A model generated the notes under the pieces. That model worked only from the letters and a program-made list of their open reading frames with translations. It had not been told where the DNA came from and made no database searches. Below are positions 32,292-41,024 of a stretch of DNA of 57,874 nt, piece by piece; position 1 is the first letter of the stretch, and each line of letters begins with the position of its first letter. This stretch comes from Clostridiales bacterium (GTDB lineage Bacteria > Bacillota > Clostridia > Oscillospirales > Oscillospiraceae): contig DUOX01000060.1 in assembly GCA_012838665.1 (NCBI GenBank), forward strand, positions 1 through 57,874, written 5' to 3'. Both the position numbers and the translations under genes were made by a program.

Positions 32292-33293
32292 TTAATTGGC
32301 GTATATGCCCAGTTTTTCTGCGTTCTTGAAATAGAGCATTTCGCGTTCTTCCGTGGTTAGGGACAGGCTGTTCACGAAGTTAACCATATCCTCCGCGGAT
32401 TCGAAAGGATAGTCGCTTCCAAACAGTATGTTTTCTATCCCCAACACATCCTGCGCGCATTTAAACGCCTCTTTGGACATATTGCCGCTTGTTGTTACCA
32501 TGATATTGTTTTTAAAGTAATAGCTTGGCTTTTCCTTATTCTTTAAATTGGGATTGGGCAGGAAATTAATCCTGTTATCAATACGGTCCAGCAAGAAGGG
32601 AATAGCCTCTCCAAGATGGCCCAAAAGGAGTTTGGTTTCCGGCACTTTGTCAAATACGCCTGAAACGATAAGCTTAAGCACTGCAAGCATGGTGTCAACG
32701 GTAAATCCTGCTCCGGGTCCCGCCAAAGTAAAGCCGTACTCTCCGAGTCCTTCAAATTGAGGAAGAGTCGGGTGCAGATATATGAACACGCCAAGCTCCG
32801 TCGCTTTTTTGAACAAGGGGAGATATTTCTCCTGTTCCGGCGATTCGGGGCCGTAATTGGAGTGGGTGTGCCAGCATACAAAGCCTAATTCCTTTACACA
32901 ACGCTCCAACTCGTCACACGCGGCATTTACATCTCTTGAGGGCAGAATCGCGCTCCCAAGAAATCTGCCGGGATAACGCTTGGTAAGTTCGTATACTGTG
33001 TTGTTCGTCTTTTTTGCCAGCTCTACGCTTTCTGACGGAGGAAGGTCTTCAACTCCCTGGGCGGTGCTGACAATGGCGGTGCTGATGCCTACCTTATCCA
33101 TAGACTTTACGCGCTCATCGCCAATATCGAGCAGTCTCTTAAGCAGAGGCCCCTGAGGCATTTTTATTAGCTCATTCCAATGAATAACGTCGGCCTCTCG
33201 GTCATAGTGTGGATAACCTTTGCGCTGTACCATAGCCTCTATGGTGCTATGGTCATAGAAATGATGTTCAAAATCTATCAGCTTCATAGTCAT
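32292..33293 (-). CDS. Amidohydrolase-family protein (ACMSD / aromatic decarboxylase type)
   Basis: A 333-residue metal-dependent TIM-barrel protein. The N-terminal LIDFEHHFYDH resembles the E-x-H metal site of the ACMSD and gamma-resorcylate decarboxylase group. VFIYLHPTLPQ supplies the next ligand, LLLGHLGEAIPFLLDRID the second-shell His, and ILFGSDYPFES the late catalytic Asp. Members of this group decarboxylate aromatic or unsaturated acids or hydrolyse related rings. The ATG overlaps the DctP stop (TGATG), so it is coupled to the transporter and likely acts on the imported acid. The exact reaction is unknown. Confidence 0.8.
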   Translation of the reverse strand: MTMKLIDFEHHFYDHSTIEAMVQRKGYPHYDREADVIHWNELIKMPQGPLLKRLLDIGDERVKSMDKVGISTAIVSTAQGVEDLPPSESVELAKKTNNTVYELTKRYPGRFLGSAILPSRDVNAACDELERCVKELGFVCWHTHSNYGPESPEQEKYLPLFKKATELGVFIYLHPTLPQFEGLGEYGFTLAGPGAGFTVDTMLAVLKLIVSGVFDKVPETKLLLGHLGEAIPFLLDRIDNRINFLPNPNLKNKEKPSYYFKNNIMVTTSGNMSKEAFKCAQDVLGIENILFGSDYPFESAEDMVNFVNSLSLTTEEREMLYFKNAEKLGIYAN

Positions 33294-34495
33294 CAGTAGG
33301 GCAGAGCTTCTCCGCCGGCGGCGTCATCCTGTGCTATGAGTTCGGCCATTTTTTCGTACATTTTTGCGCAGTCTTCATCCACACTCTTAAAGAATTCATG
33401 CACGGGCATAGACGCTTCTTTCATTTGCGCCAGGAGCTCTTCAGAGGGAATCACCTCCTCACACTTTTCAAGAATTGCAGAAACGCTTCTCTCGATACTG
33501 CTTGTAATATACGCTTTTTCATAATCATCGATAATCATTCTTCCCGCTTCTATAATATGGTTCCTTAAATTCTCAGGCAGGGATTCCATAAACTGTGCGC
33601 CGAACATCATGACGCAGGGCAGGGATTTCAGCGGAAGCTTGTTCAAATATTTTGCACTTTCATGGAGACCTTGGTTGCTGAAGAAGGTGACGCCTGTAAA
33701 CGCGCCGTCAACCGTACGGTTCTGCATTGCAAGAGCGATTTCGGAGGGGTCCATGAGCGTGGGGCTGGCGCCATAGGCTTCAAGCTCCTTCTGGCCGAGC
33801 ACGCTGGGCAGGCACCAGATCTTCATGCCTTTGAAATCGTTCATAGAAGTAATAGCCTTATTGGCAAGAATGGTGTAGCTGTGCTCATACAACCATGCAA
33901 TAGGCCAAAAGCCCTTGGATTTGAGGTAATCGTCCATAGTCGGGTCGTTCTGGAAAATGCGTGCAGCCTGCACCGAGCCTTTTGTAAACATAAAGGGGAC
34001 GCTAACTATTCCAGCTGCGGGCGCATAAGTGTAGAAATAGTCGAGGGGGATCGTAACACCGGTTATGCTGCCATCCAGGACACCCTGTATCATTTGCGCC
34101 GCGGTTCCAAGCTGGCTTGCGGGGTACAGCTCAACCTGTACTTTGCCGGCAGTGCTGGCTTCGATATAGGCTTCGAAAAGTGCCATGACATAGTTTTGCT
34201 CGTTTCTGCCGCCGGTGGGGGTTCCTATGCGGATTGTATACTCCCCGTCAACAGGTATGATTTCGGTAACTCTGTCGATGATTCCGGATTCGTATGCCAT
34301 ATCGTCCCATGCGGCTTTCTCGGCGATTTCCTGGACTAAGGCTTTTACTTCTTCTTCAGTCATATCGGAGTCGCCGGGAGCGGGTGTGTCGCCGCCCTTG
34401 GAATCGGTCCCGCCCGTCTTTCCCCCGCAGGCTGCGAGAGAAAGGCAAAGGCAAAGCGCAAGTGCCAGAGACAAAATTCTGTAGATTTTTTTCAT
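33293..34495 (-). CDS. dctP: TRAP transporter substrate-binding protein (DctP family), lipoprotein
   Basis: A 400-residue extracytoplasmic receptor. The N-terminus is a lipoprotein signal ending LSLAACGG. The mature part has the DctP fold with IRIGTPTGGRNEQNYVMALF, QMIQGVLDGSITG, FKGMKIWCLPSVLGQKELEA and the conserved EIALAMQNRTVDGAF segment. A region of about 50 acidic residues separates the anchor from the domain. It should capture an organic acid and hand it to DctQM. It is 22 bases after dctM. Confidence 0.93.
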   Translation of the reverse strand: MKKIYRILSLALALCLCLSLAACGGKTGGTDSKGGDTPAPGDSDMTEEEVKALVQEIAEKAAWDDMAYESGIIDRVTEIIPVDGEYTIRIGTPTGGRNEQNYVMALFEAYIEASTAGKVQVELYPASQLGTAAQMIQGVLDGSITGVTIPLDYFYTYAPAAGIVSVPFMFTKGSVQAARIFQNDPTMDDYLKSKGFWPIAWLYEHSYTILANKAITSMNDFKGMKIWCLPSVLGQKELEAYGASPTLMDPSEIALAMQNRTVDGAFTGVTFFSNQGLHESAKYLNKLPLKSLPCVMMFGAQFMESLPENLRNHIIEAGRMIIDDYEKAYITSSIERSVSAILEKCEEVIPSEELLAQMKEASMPVHEFFKSVDEDCAKMYEKMAELIAQDDAAGGEALPY

Positions 34496-34517
34496 TTTAA
34501 TACCTCCATATCAGTTT

Positions 34518-35774
34518 TTAGCCCAAAAGTACAAGTGACAGTTGCGGGATAAACGTGATCAACAGCAGAACGAAAATGTAAAGAATTATATACGGCACCA
34601 GGGCTTTGGATATCATGCCCATGGATTTGCCCAGAACGCTTTGGGTGACAAAAATGTTCAAGCCAAAGGGAGGAGTGAACATGCCGATAGAAAGGTTGAT
34701 AACGAATATTATGCCGAGATGCATTCTGTCGATGCCCATGCTCATGGCTACGGGCAAAAGCAGAGGTGCGAGAATCAGGGTTGCGCTTCCGCCTTCAAAG
34801 AAGCATCCAACAATCAGCAGTACAATGTTCAGGATAATCAGGAAAGCGGTGGGGGATAACCCGGACATAAGGCTTAGAAGATATGTCTGGAACCGGGCTA
34901 TGGTAGTTGCCTGGGCAAATACGGAGCTTACGGCAACCAGAATGAACACTTGTGCCGTGGTTATCGCCGCGTCCTTTAAAATGGGTAAAAGATGCCTGGG
35001 CTTAATATCGCGAAGTATGAAAACCCCCACTATCAGCGAATAAACTGCAGCAACGGCGCCAGATTCGGTAGGCGTACAAAAACCGCCGTAAATTCCGCCG
35101 AGGACTATAATGGGCATTAAAATTACGGGGAGGCTCTCATAAAACGCCCTGCCTATCTCCTGCAAAGTGGGGGCTGCCCGCCTTTCGTTTTTGCGTGCCC
35201 GCCAGGAAAGATATGCACCGACAACCAATACTATAAGAAGGCCGGGTATAATTCCTGCCAGAAAAAGCTGGGTTATGGAGGACTCCGTGGCAATGCCATA
35301 CATGATTATCATTATACTGGGGGGTATAATCGTACTCAGAGCGCCCGAAGATGTGATGAGGCCTATCGCAACATCGTCGCCATATTGGTCGTAGATTGGT
35401 TCATATACTATTTTTCCGAATGTGGCAGTGGCTGCCGGGGCGGAACCGGAAATTGCTCCAAACACGGCATTGGATGCCAGGCAGGATATGGCAAGCCCCG
35501 ACTTAAACCTCCTCAAAGTAACGGCAAAAAGGTTTATTAACCTGCGCCCCAGGGATGTATTGGCCATAATGCTTCCGGCGAACACAAAGAAAGGAACTGC
35601 CATTAAGCTGGTTTTTGTCAGCGCCTCGTATAGGCCCGTGACAATATTGGTAAACGGCATGTTGTTAGCACTCATCAGATAGAAAGTCGAGCCCAAAAGC
35701 GCTATATAAACCGGAACGCCCAGTGCGGCCAAGATTACCATAATTGCAATCATTATTACGGCTGTCGTCAGCAT
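34518..35774 (-). CDS. dctM: TRAP transporter large permease (DctM family)
   Basis: A 418-residue protein with about 12 helices of the DctM/ion-transporter superfamily. Typical motifs are GVPVYIALLGSTFYL, SGSAPAATATFGKIVY, SGALSTIIPPSIMIIMYGI and ATLILAPLLLPVAMSMGID. It carries the substrate using a sodium gradient. The ATG overlaps the dctQ stop (TGATG). It lies in the order uroD-like, dctQ, dctM, dctP, amidohydrolase. Confidence 0.95.
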   Translation of the reverse strand: MLTTAVIMIAIMVILAALGVPVYIALLGSTFYLMSANNMPFTNIVTGLYEALTKTSLMAVPFFVFAGSIMANTSLGRRLINLFAVTLRRFKSGLAISCLASNAVFGAISGSAPAATATFGKIVYEPIYDQYGDDVAIGLITSSGALSTIIPPSIMIIMYGIATESSITQLFLAGIIPGLLIVLVVGAYLSWRARKNERRAAPTLQEIGRAFYESLPVILMPIIVLGGIYGGFCTPTESGAVAAVYSLIVGVFILRDIKPRHLLPILKDAAITTAQVFILVAVSSVFAQATTIARFQTYLLSLMSGLSPTAFLIILNIVLLIVGCFFEGGSATLILAPLLLPVAMSMGIDRMHLGIIFVINLSIGMFTPPFGLNIFVTQSVLGKSMGMISKALVPYIILYIFVLLLITFIPQLSLVLLG

Positions 35775-36361
35775 CAGTTATCACCTCTCTTTCCGTTTTC
35801 CTGCGCTTTGTGATAATCCTCAACCTGTTTATCGATTATTGCGGCATCCACAACCCCGATATCAACGGTTTCTTCGCCAAGCTTGCCGTGCCTGCAGAAA
35901 ATATTTACAAGCCAGTTCAGGATGATTGCCAAGTAAGACACAAACATAAATCCGAAAAGATATTTTCTCGGAAAAAAGAGAACTGACGTGACATAGTTGA
36001 ACTTAGCCGCCGTTCCAATAACTTTATAGCAATTAAAGAGCAGAATGCTCACAATAGCTATGGTTATAATACCCTGAAGTATTATAAAGAATTGTTTTGC
36101 CTTCTGATTTTTTAATGCGCTCTGCAAAATGCCGATAATCAGCTGCTTGTTGTTAAACTCCAGCGCAGGCTGTGCAGCATATACCAGAAGAATCATAAGA
36201 ATAGTGTTAAGTTCTTCCGCCCAGGTTAAATTGCCCAATCGTCCGAATCTCACAACGGCGTTGCATACGGCCAAAACAGTTGTGATTAAAAGAAATATGG
36301 ATGAAATGGCCAATAAGAAATTATTTATCTTTTCCATAATTCTTATTGTTTTCTCTTTCAT
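35774..36361 (-). CDS. dctQ: TRAP transporter small permease (DctQ family)
   Basis: A 195-residue protein with four membrane helices (ISSIFLLITTVLAVCNAVVR, the motif LTWAEELNTILMILLVYAA, and two later ones). The W-x-EE motif after helix 1 is diagnostic of DctQ. It ends in a charged cytoplasmic tail. It is 20 bases after the UroD-family gene. Confidence 0.92.
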   Translation of the reverse strand: MKEKTIRIMEKINNFLLAISSIFLLITTVLAVCNAVVRFGRLGNLTWAEELNTILMILLVYAAQPALEFNNKQLIIGILQSALKNQKAKQFFIILQGIITIAIVSILLFNCYKVIGTAAKFNYVTSVLFFPRKYLFGFMFVSYLAIILNWLVNIFCRHGKLGEETVDIGVVDAAIIDKQVEDYHKAQENGKRGDN

Positions 36362-36381
36362 CCGCAGCTTCCCCCTTCTAA

Positions 36382-37611
36382 TTAATAGTTTCCGTATTTC
36401 AAGGTAGCCTCCCGCCAGGCAAGCATGTTTTCATGATTTGCATTATCAATTATCAGTGAGCAGTCCATGAAGAATCCGCCCCCGGGCGCGCAAATATCTA
36501 TCAGTTTCCGGGTTTCATCGATAACCTGTTCCTTTTTTCCGAAAACCAGAACGGAGGTGGGCATGTTTCCGCCTATACAGGCCACTTTGCCGACGATTTC
36601 TTTGGCGCGCTTCATATCAACCTGCTCAAACATATACACGACCTTGCCCTTTGGCACATCTGAGATAATCTCCAGCCTGGAGTTGTATTTACCCTCACAA
36701 AATACGTAAGGTGTCATTCCGGCATCAATTATCGCCGTAATCAGACGCTTAAGCCCGGGCCAATAGAATTTCTCATAGTCATCGGTGCTCATGAAATCGT
36801 CCACACCCGCATGAAGCGGTATGAAAACAAAGCGTTCGCCTTTTGCTTTAGCAAGGGCAACAGACCTGTCAATGCTCATGTCCGCGATTCTTTCCACGCA
36901 TGCCATAGTTTCCTCCGGATACAGCTTAATATCCATTACACCCTGTATCAGGCCCCGGAGGCTGTCCGCATATATATCAAAGGGAGCGCAGATTGTCGTT
37001 CCGCGAGTGGGACAGCCGCATTGGTTCACTATAACGTCAGCAATATATTTAGCCTGCTCCGCTTTATCCTGGACATGTTTTCCGGCATGGACAAGCGTAA
37101 ACAGGGTCGAAATAACCTCAGGATCCGCAAAACTCGCTACATCCTGCAAAAATGACATTTCGTAAATCTCGTGGAGGTTGAGTTTTGCCAGACCTTGAAG
37201 GTTCTTGTGTTTTCTTGGCAGAAGTTTAGTGATAATGAAATGGGTTGGGTCGGTCAAAAACTCGTCAAACTCGTTGTCCTCCAAATAGGTGTTATCCAAA
37301 TGCTGGTAGGGCGACATTAGGGGAAGTTTGTGTGTGGGACCGGGCCAGCGAAGCATATTGCTTCCCAGTATCTCCAGCGGGTCTATGGGATACGTGGGTG
37401 GAGCCCACACCAGGTCAGGGTCAAAATCTGCTATATAAGCCCTTATAGCGGGTTCAACATTTCTAAAATCTTTCATTACGTCATAAACGTTCACGCCGTA
37501 GTTATAACAGTAATAAAGAGAGATTTTAGGAGCAAATGGCACTCTGTCCGGCACACCGAGACCGAATGCCGTTTCCAATCGTTCAAGTTTCTCTGCATAG
37601 GTACTCTTCAA
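36382..37611 (-). CDS. Uroporphyrinogen decarboxylase-family protein (methyltransferase-like)
   Basis: A 409-residue UroD-fold protein. Recognisable parts are the N-terminal DRVPFAPKISLYYCYNYGVN, YPEETMACVERIADMSIDRS, FVFIPLHAGVDDFMSTDDYE, TPYVFCEGKYNSRLEII and GKVACIGGNMPTSVLVFG. It lacks heme-pathway context and lies at the head of a TRAP operon. It is therefore more like the UroD-related enzymes of anaerobes, many of which are corrinoid-dependent methyltransferases. The usual H-x-C zinc pair of MtaA is not conserved as such (FCE at that strand). No corrinoid protein is nearby. The start is TTG with GAGGTGA upstream. Confidence 0.8.
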   Translation of the reverse strand: MKSTYAEKLERLETAFGLGVPDRVPFAPKISLYYCYNYGVNVYDVMKDFRNVEPAIRAYIADFDPDLVWAPPTYPIDPLEILGSNMLRWPGPTHKLPLMSPYQHLDNTYLEDNEFDEFLTDPTHFIITKLLPRKHKNLQGLAKLNLHEIYEMSFLQDVASFADPEVISTLFTLVHAGKHVQDKAEQAKYIADVIVNQCGCPTRGTTICAPFDIYADSLRGLIQGVMDIKLYPEETMACVERIADMSIDRSVALAKAKGERFVFIPLHAGVDDFMSTDDYEKFYWPGLKRLITAIIDAGMTPYVFCEGKYNSRLEIISDVPKGKVVYMFEQVDMKRAKEIVGKVACIGGNMPTSVLVFGKKEQVIDETRKLIDICAPGGGFFMDCSLIIDNANHENMLAWREATLKYGNY

Positions 37612-37643
37612 ATTATCACCTCACAAAAAATGAATATAAAATT

Positions 37644-37676
37644 AACCAGAATCCCACTAATATAGGTATTCTGGTT
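37644..37676. promoter_or_regulatory. 33-bp perfect-arm inverted repeat in front of the UroD-TRAP operon
   Basis: AACCAGAAT and ATTCTGGTT are exact 9-bp arms with a 15-base spacer. On the minus strand a TTGACA (37681-37676) touches its upstream edge, so it lies across the operon's promoter. It is the best candidate operator for the adjacent PucR-type regulators. Confidence 0.6.
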
Positions 37677-37773
37677 GTCAAAAAAAGTCTAACATGTATA
37701 AATGCATAAGACAATGTGCTGAAATTTCTATTTATATGCCACTTTTGTTGAAAAAGCACAGTGCGCTTATGAA

Positions 37774-38952
37774 TCATTCTTCATCAGCCAGCATAAACAA
37801 AGAAAACAGGCCATCCATATACATAGATTCCGTTTCGGATAGCATTTCTTTTATTCTCCCGATTCTGGCAAGAACGCTGTTGCGGTGTAAACCAAGCTTT
37901 TCAGCTGTTCTGGTAGCGTGGAAATTACACATGATATATTCGTATAAGGTCCTGCTATATTCAGTGTTGTTCTCCTTGTCGTAGGATTTCAGGAAAAGAA
38001 TGTAACTATTGTACATCAAAGGGTTTTTATCGCCAGTGTGAACACTGCGAAACAACTCAAAAAATGCCACTTCATGGAAGTGAAGCATGGTGCTTCCGCA
38101 TTTTTCACAGTACATAAGCGCTGCTTCCGCCTGCCTGTAATGCATGCCGATATGCTCCATCCAATTAAAGGGATAGCTCACTCCCACAATCATATTGTTG
38201 GATTGGGCAAATTCCTCCAGCTGTTTTTTATATTTTGACGACGTGCCCATATCCGCAGCTATTACCAAACTGTTTTGAAATCCAAAACAAATTTGGCAGC
38301 CCAACATTTGTTTTAATCTATTGATTACGGAAAAGCAGGGGGAAAACCCGGCGTTTTGCTTATTTAGTTTTACAACAATGAGTTCCTTATATTTGTTTGG
38401 AGTATTGAATATATTTTCTAAATCTTTAATGTTATACGCATAGTTCGGATTTTCTAATATGTGAAGAATCAGGTTTTCTTCCGGTGATAAAAGCAGTATT
38501 ATCTCTTCCTTGTCCTGCTTCTCCAACTCGTCGAACAATATGTCACAGAAAGCTTTGTGCAAAAACAGCGTCTCTTCGCTAAATGGCGAAGAATTAATAA
38601 TAATCGAATAGCCTCTTATTTTATTGTTTTTTCTTAATGTGTAAAAGTTATAATAAAAGCCTTTGTATTCTATAGAAACATACCCCGGCGACTCTTCTGC
38701 CATTATAGAATCCAGTATACCCAGGGAGAAAAAATTAGTGTTGATTGACGTTGCTGCGGTTTGGGGAACCAGGTGATTTGGAGGGATATTGCCGCTTGAA
38801 TACCAGATAAAATGGTTAATGGTGGCTATAACCATCGGCAGCCCAATTATTTCCTCCCCTATTTTAATTAGGTTATTTAAACTGCATCCCCCGGTAACCG
38901 CATTAAGGAGTCTCGCTTTGCCTTTGCGTATTTTCAGTGCGCTGTTCATCAA
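37774..38952 (-). CDS. PucR-family transcriptional regulator (second of two)
   Basis: A 392-residue protein. The C-terminal helix-turn-helix (HATRTAEKLGLHRNSVLARIGRIKEM) is the HTH_30 of PucR/CdaR proteins. The middle resembles the GGDEF-like ligand domain, and the N-terminus is a sensor domain with LIKIGEEIIGLPMVIATINH. Its start overlaps the end of the first regulator gene by 50 bases, so they are cotranscribed. The AT-rich composition differs from the surrounding core genes. It is expected to control the downstream operon in response to its substrate. Confidence 0.85.
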   Translation of the reverse strand: MMNSALKIRKGKARLLNAVTGGCSLNNLIKIGEEIIGLPMVIATINHFIWYSSGNIPPNHLVPQTAATSINTNFFSLGILDSIMAEESPGYVSIEYKGFYYNFYTLRKNNKIRGYSIIINSSPFSEETLFLHKAFCDILFDELEKQDKEEIILLLSPEENLILHILENPNYAYNIKDLENIFNTPNKYKELIVVKLNKQNAGFSPCFSVINRLKQMLGCQICFGFQNSLVIAADMGTSSKYKKQLEEFAQSNNMIVGVSYPFNWMEHIGMHYRQAEAALMYCEKCGSTMLHFHEVAFFELFRSVHTGDKNPLMYNSYILFLKSYDKENNTEYSRTLYEYIMCNFHATRTAEKLGLHRNSVLARIGRIKEMLSETESMYMDGLFSLFMLADEE

Positions 38953-40219
38953 TCTTCCTCCAATGTCTCCAGAATATCAGGTCCAGCCTGTAACACTCCT
39001 CCATGTAATCCCTGTTAGTCAGGCAAAGGGTTTTTATTGAGATATACAGTGCGGGAAACATGCTGTCCAAATCCGGGCCGAGAATAAGCCGGATTTTATC
39101 CAAACGATATTTCACGGTGTTGTAATGTACGCCCAGCAGCTGGGAAGCCAGAGAAATATTCCCTAAGGAAATGATGTAAGCATAAAGCGTATACAGGTAG
39201 TCAATTCTTTCCGGATAAAGCAATTCAAGCATGGGAGTATAACAGAATTGTTTTATCTCCGAGGCGTCGAGCCTGTCCAATAAAGTCGGAATAACTAAGT
39301 CTTTCACTAAGTGCAGTGGATCCTTGGGATTGATTTTGTTTGCAACCTCAAAGGCCTCCACCATTTGGCGATAGATTAAAGATATGTTATTAAAGCTATC
39401 AAAAAAACGGCTGATGGCACAATGGAACTTATATTTCTTTAACGTGGAAACTGTTCTGTCAATTCTATCAACCAGCGAGCCGTCCTGTTCCCTCAAGTTG
39501 ACAAAGACAATAACCCGGTCCTCAAAAAGAACTGTTATGCTGTTATTGAAAATGCGCTGTAAAATATATCTGATTTCCGAATTGCTGACGGGAGAAACGT
39601 CGCCACTGTTCCGTTCAGCCAGAAGAATAAAAAACTTATCACCCGGTTTTATTGACAGATATGAAATTATTTCAGCTTCATTTTTTTCACTGTCTATATG
39701 ACCTGAGAGCAGCTCATGCATAAAAAATTCAAAGGAATCGCTGTTAAACTCCTTAATGAGCTGAGAATTCTTAATATAATAGGCTGCGGTTTTGGCTAAC
39801 AGTTCAAAGACCTCTTCGTCAACTTCCGAAAAAGGCCTTTTGGATTCAAGCATTATTACTCTCAGGGTAAAGGTGCTTGTTATCCTTGTCTGATACAGCA
39901 TTAGTCGATGAGATATATAAGCGGGTTCAAAAATGATTACCGTATCATTAACCATCTTATCGGCGTAGTACTCCGCGCTTATATACTTTCTTTTCTCAAG
40001 AGGAACATAGCCTTTCGCATCAAATTCCTCCCATAAGGGGTCATTATATGGAGGATTATTCTTCGCCTTGCTGTATATTTCTCCTCTCGGGTTAACAAGC
40101 ATTATTGGATTTCCCAAAAAAGAATAAGCGCAATCCAATAATGTATCCAGAGAATTGCCGCAGACGATAACATCAAAAAAAGTCGCCTGAATAAGCTCGA
40201 TCCATTCGGTGCTGTTCAT
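38903..40219 (-). CDS. PucR-family transcriptional regulator (first of two)
   Basis: A 438-residue protein. The N-terminal sensor region has LDTLLDCAYSFLGNPIMLVN. A GGDEF-like middle follows, then a C-terminal HTH_30 (GNISLASQLLGVHYNTVKYR). It is only distantly similar to the next gene in its sensor part, so the two probably see different signals or form heteromers. The ATG has GGAGGTC four bases upstream. It is the first gene of the island. Confidence 0.85.
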   Translation of the reverse strand: MNSTEWIELIQATFFDVIVCGNSLDTLLDCAYSFLGNPIMLVNPRGEIYSKAKNNPPYNDPLWEEFDAKGYVPLEKRKYISAEYYADKMVNDTVIIFEPAYISHRLMLYQTRITSTFTLRVIMLESKRPFSEVDEEVFELLAKTAAYYIKNSQLIKEFNSDSFEFFMHELLSGHIDSEKNEAEIISYLSIKPGDKFFILLAERNSGDVSPVSNSEIRYILQRIFNNSITVLFEDRVIVFVNLREQDGSLVDRIDRTVSTLKKYKFHCAISRFFDSFNNISLIYRQMVEAFEVANKINPKDPLHLVKDLVIPTLLDRLDASEIKQFCYTPMLELLYPERIDYLYTLYAYIISLGNISLASQLLGVHYNTVKYRLDKIRLILGPDLDSMFPALYISIKTLCLTNRDYMEECYRLDLIFWRHWRKIDEQRTENTQRQSETP

Positions 40220-40402
40220 CGGGGACCTCCGAAAATCGATAATTAAATATTATATAAATTATACAACAGATTAAAATATAAGTAAAATGTTAACAATGTC
40301 TCAACAACTATTTTTAAGAATTAACCAATAAATACATGGCATTTCTGTAGAAATTCAACATATTAAATTACAATATATAACAATTATAACAAAAGTGAAA
40401 AA

Positions 40403-40433
40403 AAGCCGAGGTTTATTGCTAAATCCTCGGCTT
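40403..40433 (-). terminator. Terminator of the holin gene
   Basis: AAGCCGAGG and CCTCGGCTT arms; on the minus strand they are followed by TTTTTTTCAC. Confidence 0.7.
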
Positions 40434-40479
40434 AATCTTTCATATCAGAAATCCGGCGGGGCAGAGTTTAGGAAATGTC

Positions 40480-40746
40480 TCAATCCCTGGGACTCAACTG
40501 CTTACCTATTTGATGCGCACCTGTCGCGGCCAGTCCCGAGACCATGCCTATGGCAATGGCGCTAAGCCAATCCGCAGCCGGAAAATCAGGCATTCCGATA
40601 TACTTGGCTATGACGCCCAGAAGCCCTCCTGTAAAACCGCATATGGCGGGAAGCCACTTATGGTCAAGAGGCGTAACCTTCAGAATCGTAGCCACCAGGT
40701 AGCATATGACCGTTATGGCCATTACCGGGGCAAATCCGAAATCCAT
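40480..40746 (-). CDS. Lone phage-type holin
   Basis: An 88-residue protein with two to three hydrophobic helices. The pattern ICYLVATILKVTPLDHKWLP, then GFTGGLLGVIAKYIGMPDFP and IAIGMVSGLAATGAHQIGKQ matches the small phage_holin_5-type family. Holins form membrane lesions that let endolysin out. No endolysin or other phage genes are adjacent. The second ATG is used because AAGGAGG is six bases upstream of it; the first ATG abuts the ribosome site. It may be a domesticated gene in lysis or export. Confidence 0.75.
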   Translation of the reverse strand: MDFGFAPVMAITVICYLVATILKVTPLDHKWLPAICGFTGGLLGVIAKYIGMPDFPAADWLSAIAIGMVSGLAATGAHQIGKQLSPRD

Positions 40747-40870
40747 ATGCATCCTCCTTCCTAATCAATACTTATGCGGCAGAGGGCCGGTTAGATACTG
40801 CGCCAGCAAAAATTACTCCCAACGGACAAACTCAGGCCCATCTCTTTCCCCGCACAAATACAGCTGTTCA

Positions 40871-40917
40871 GCCCGAAAACCGCAAAGATATGCGCGGTTT
40901 TCGGGCAGTTATTTTTT
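40871..40917 (+). terminator. Orphan terminator
   Basis: GCCCGAAAACCGC and GCGGTTTTCGGGC are perfect 13-bp arms, followed by AGTTATTTTTT on the plus strand. No plus-strand gene precedes it, so it may mark a lost gene. Confidence 0.65.
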
Positions 40918-41024
40918 ATCTTCATATGTCTTTGGCCAGTTGCCTTTTTCTTGCCGCCTTGCCGTGAAAAGCCAGCTGTAAGACCATCATGAGCTATATG
41001 TAAAACAGCTCTAAAACTGCTTAG

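Noticed and set aside
33662..34339. A 225-residue open frame antisense to dctP
   Set aside because: The dctP frame carries clear family motifs and a lipoprotein signal; the opposite frame is a mirror artefact.
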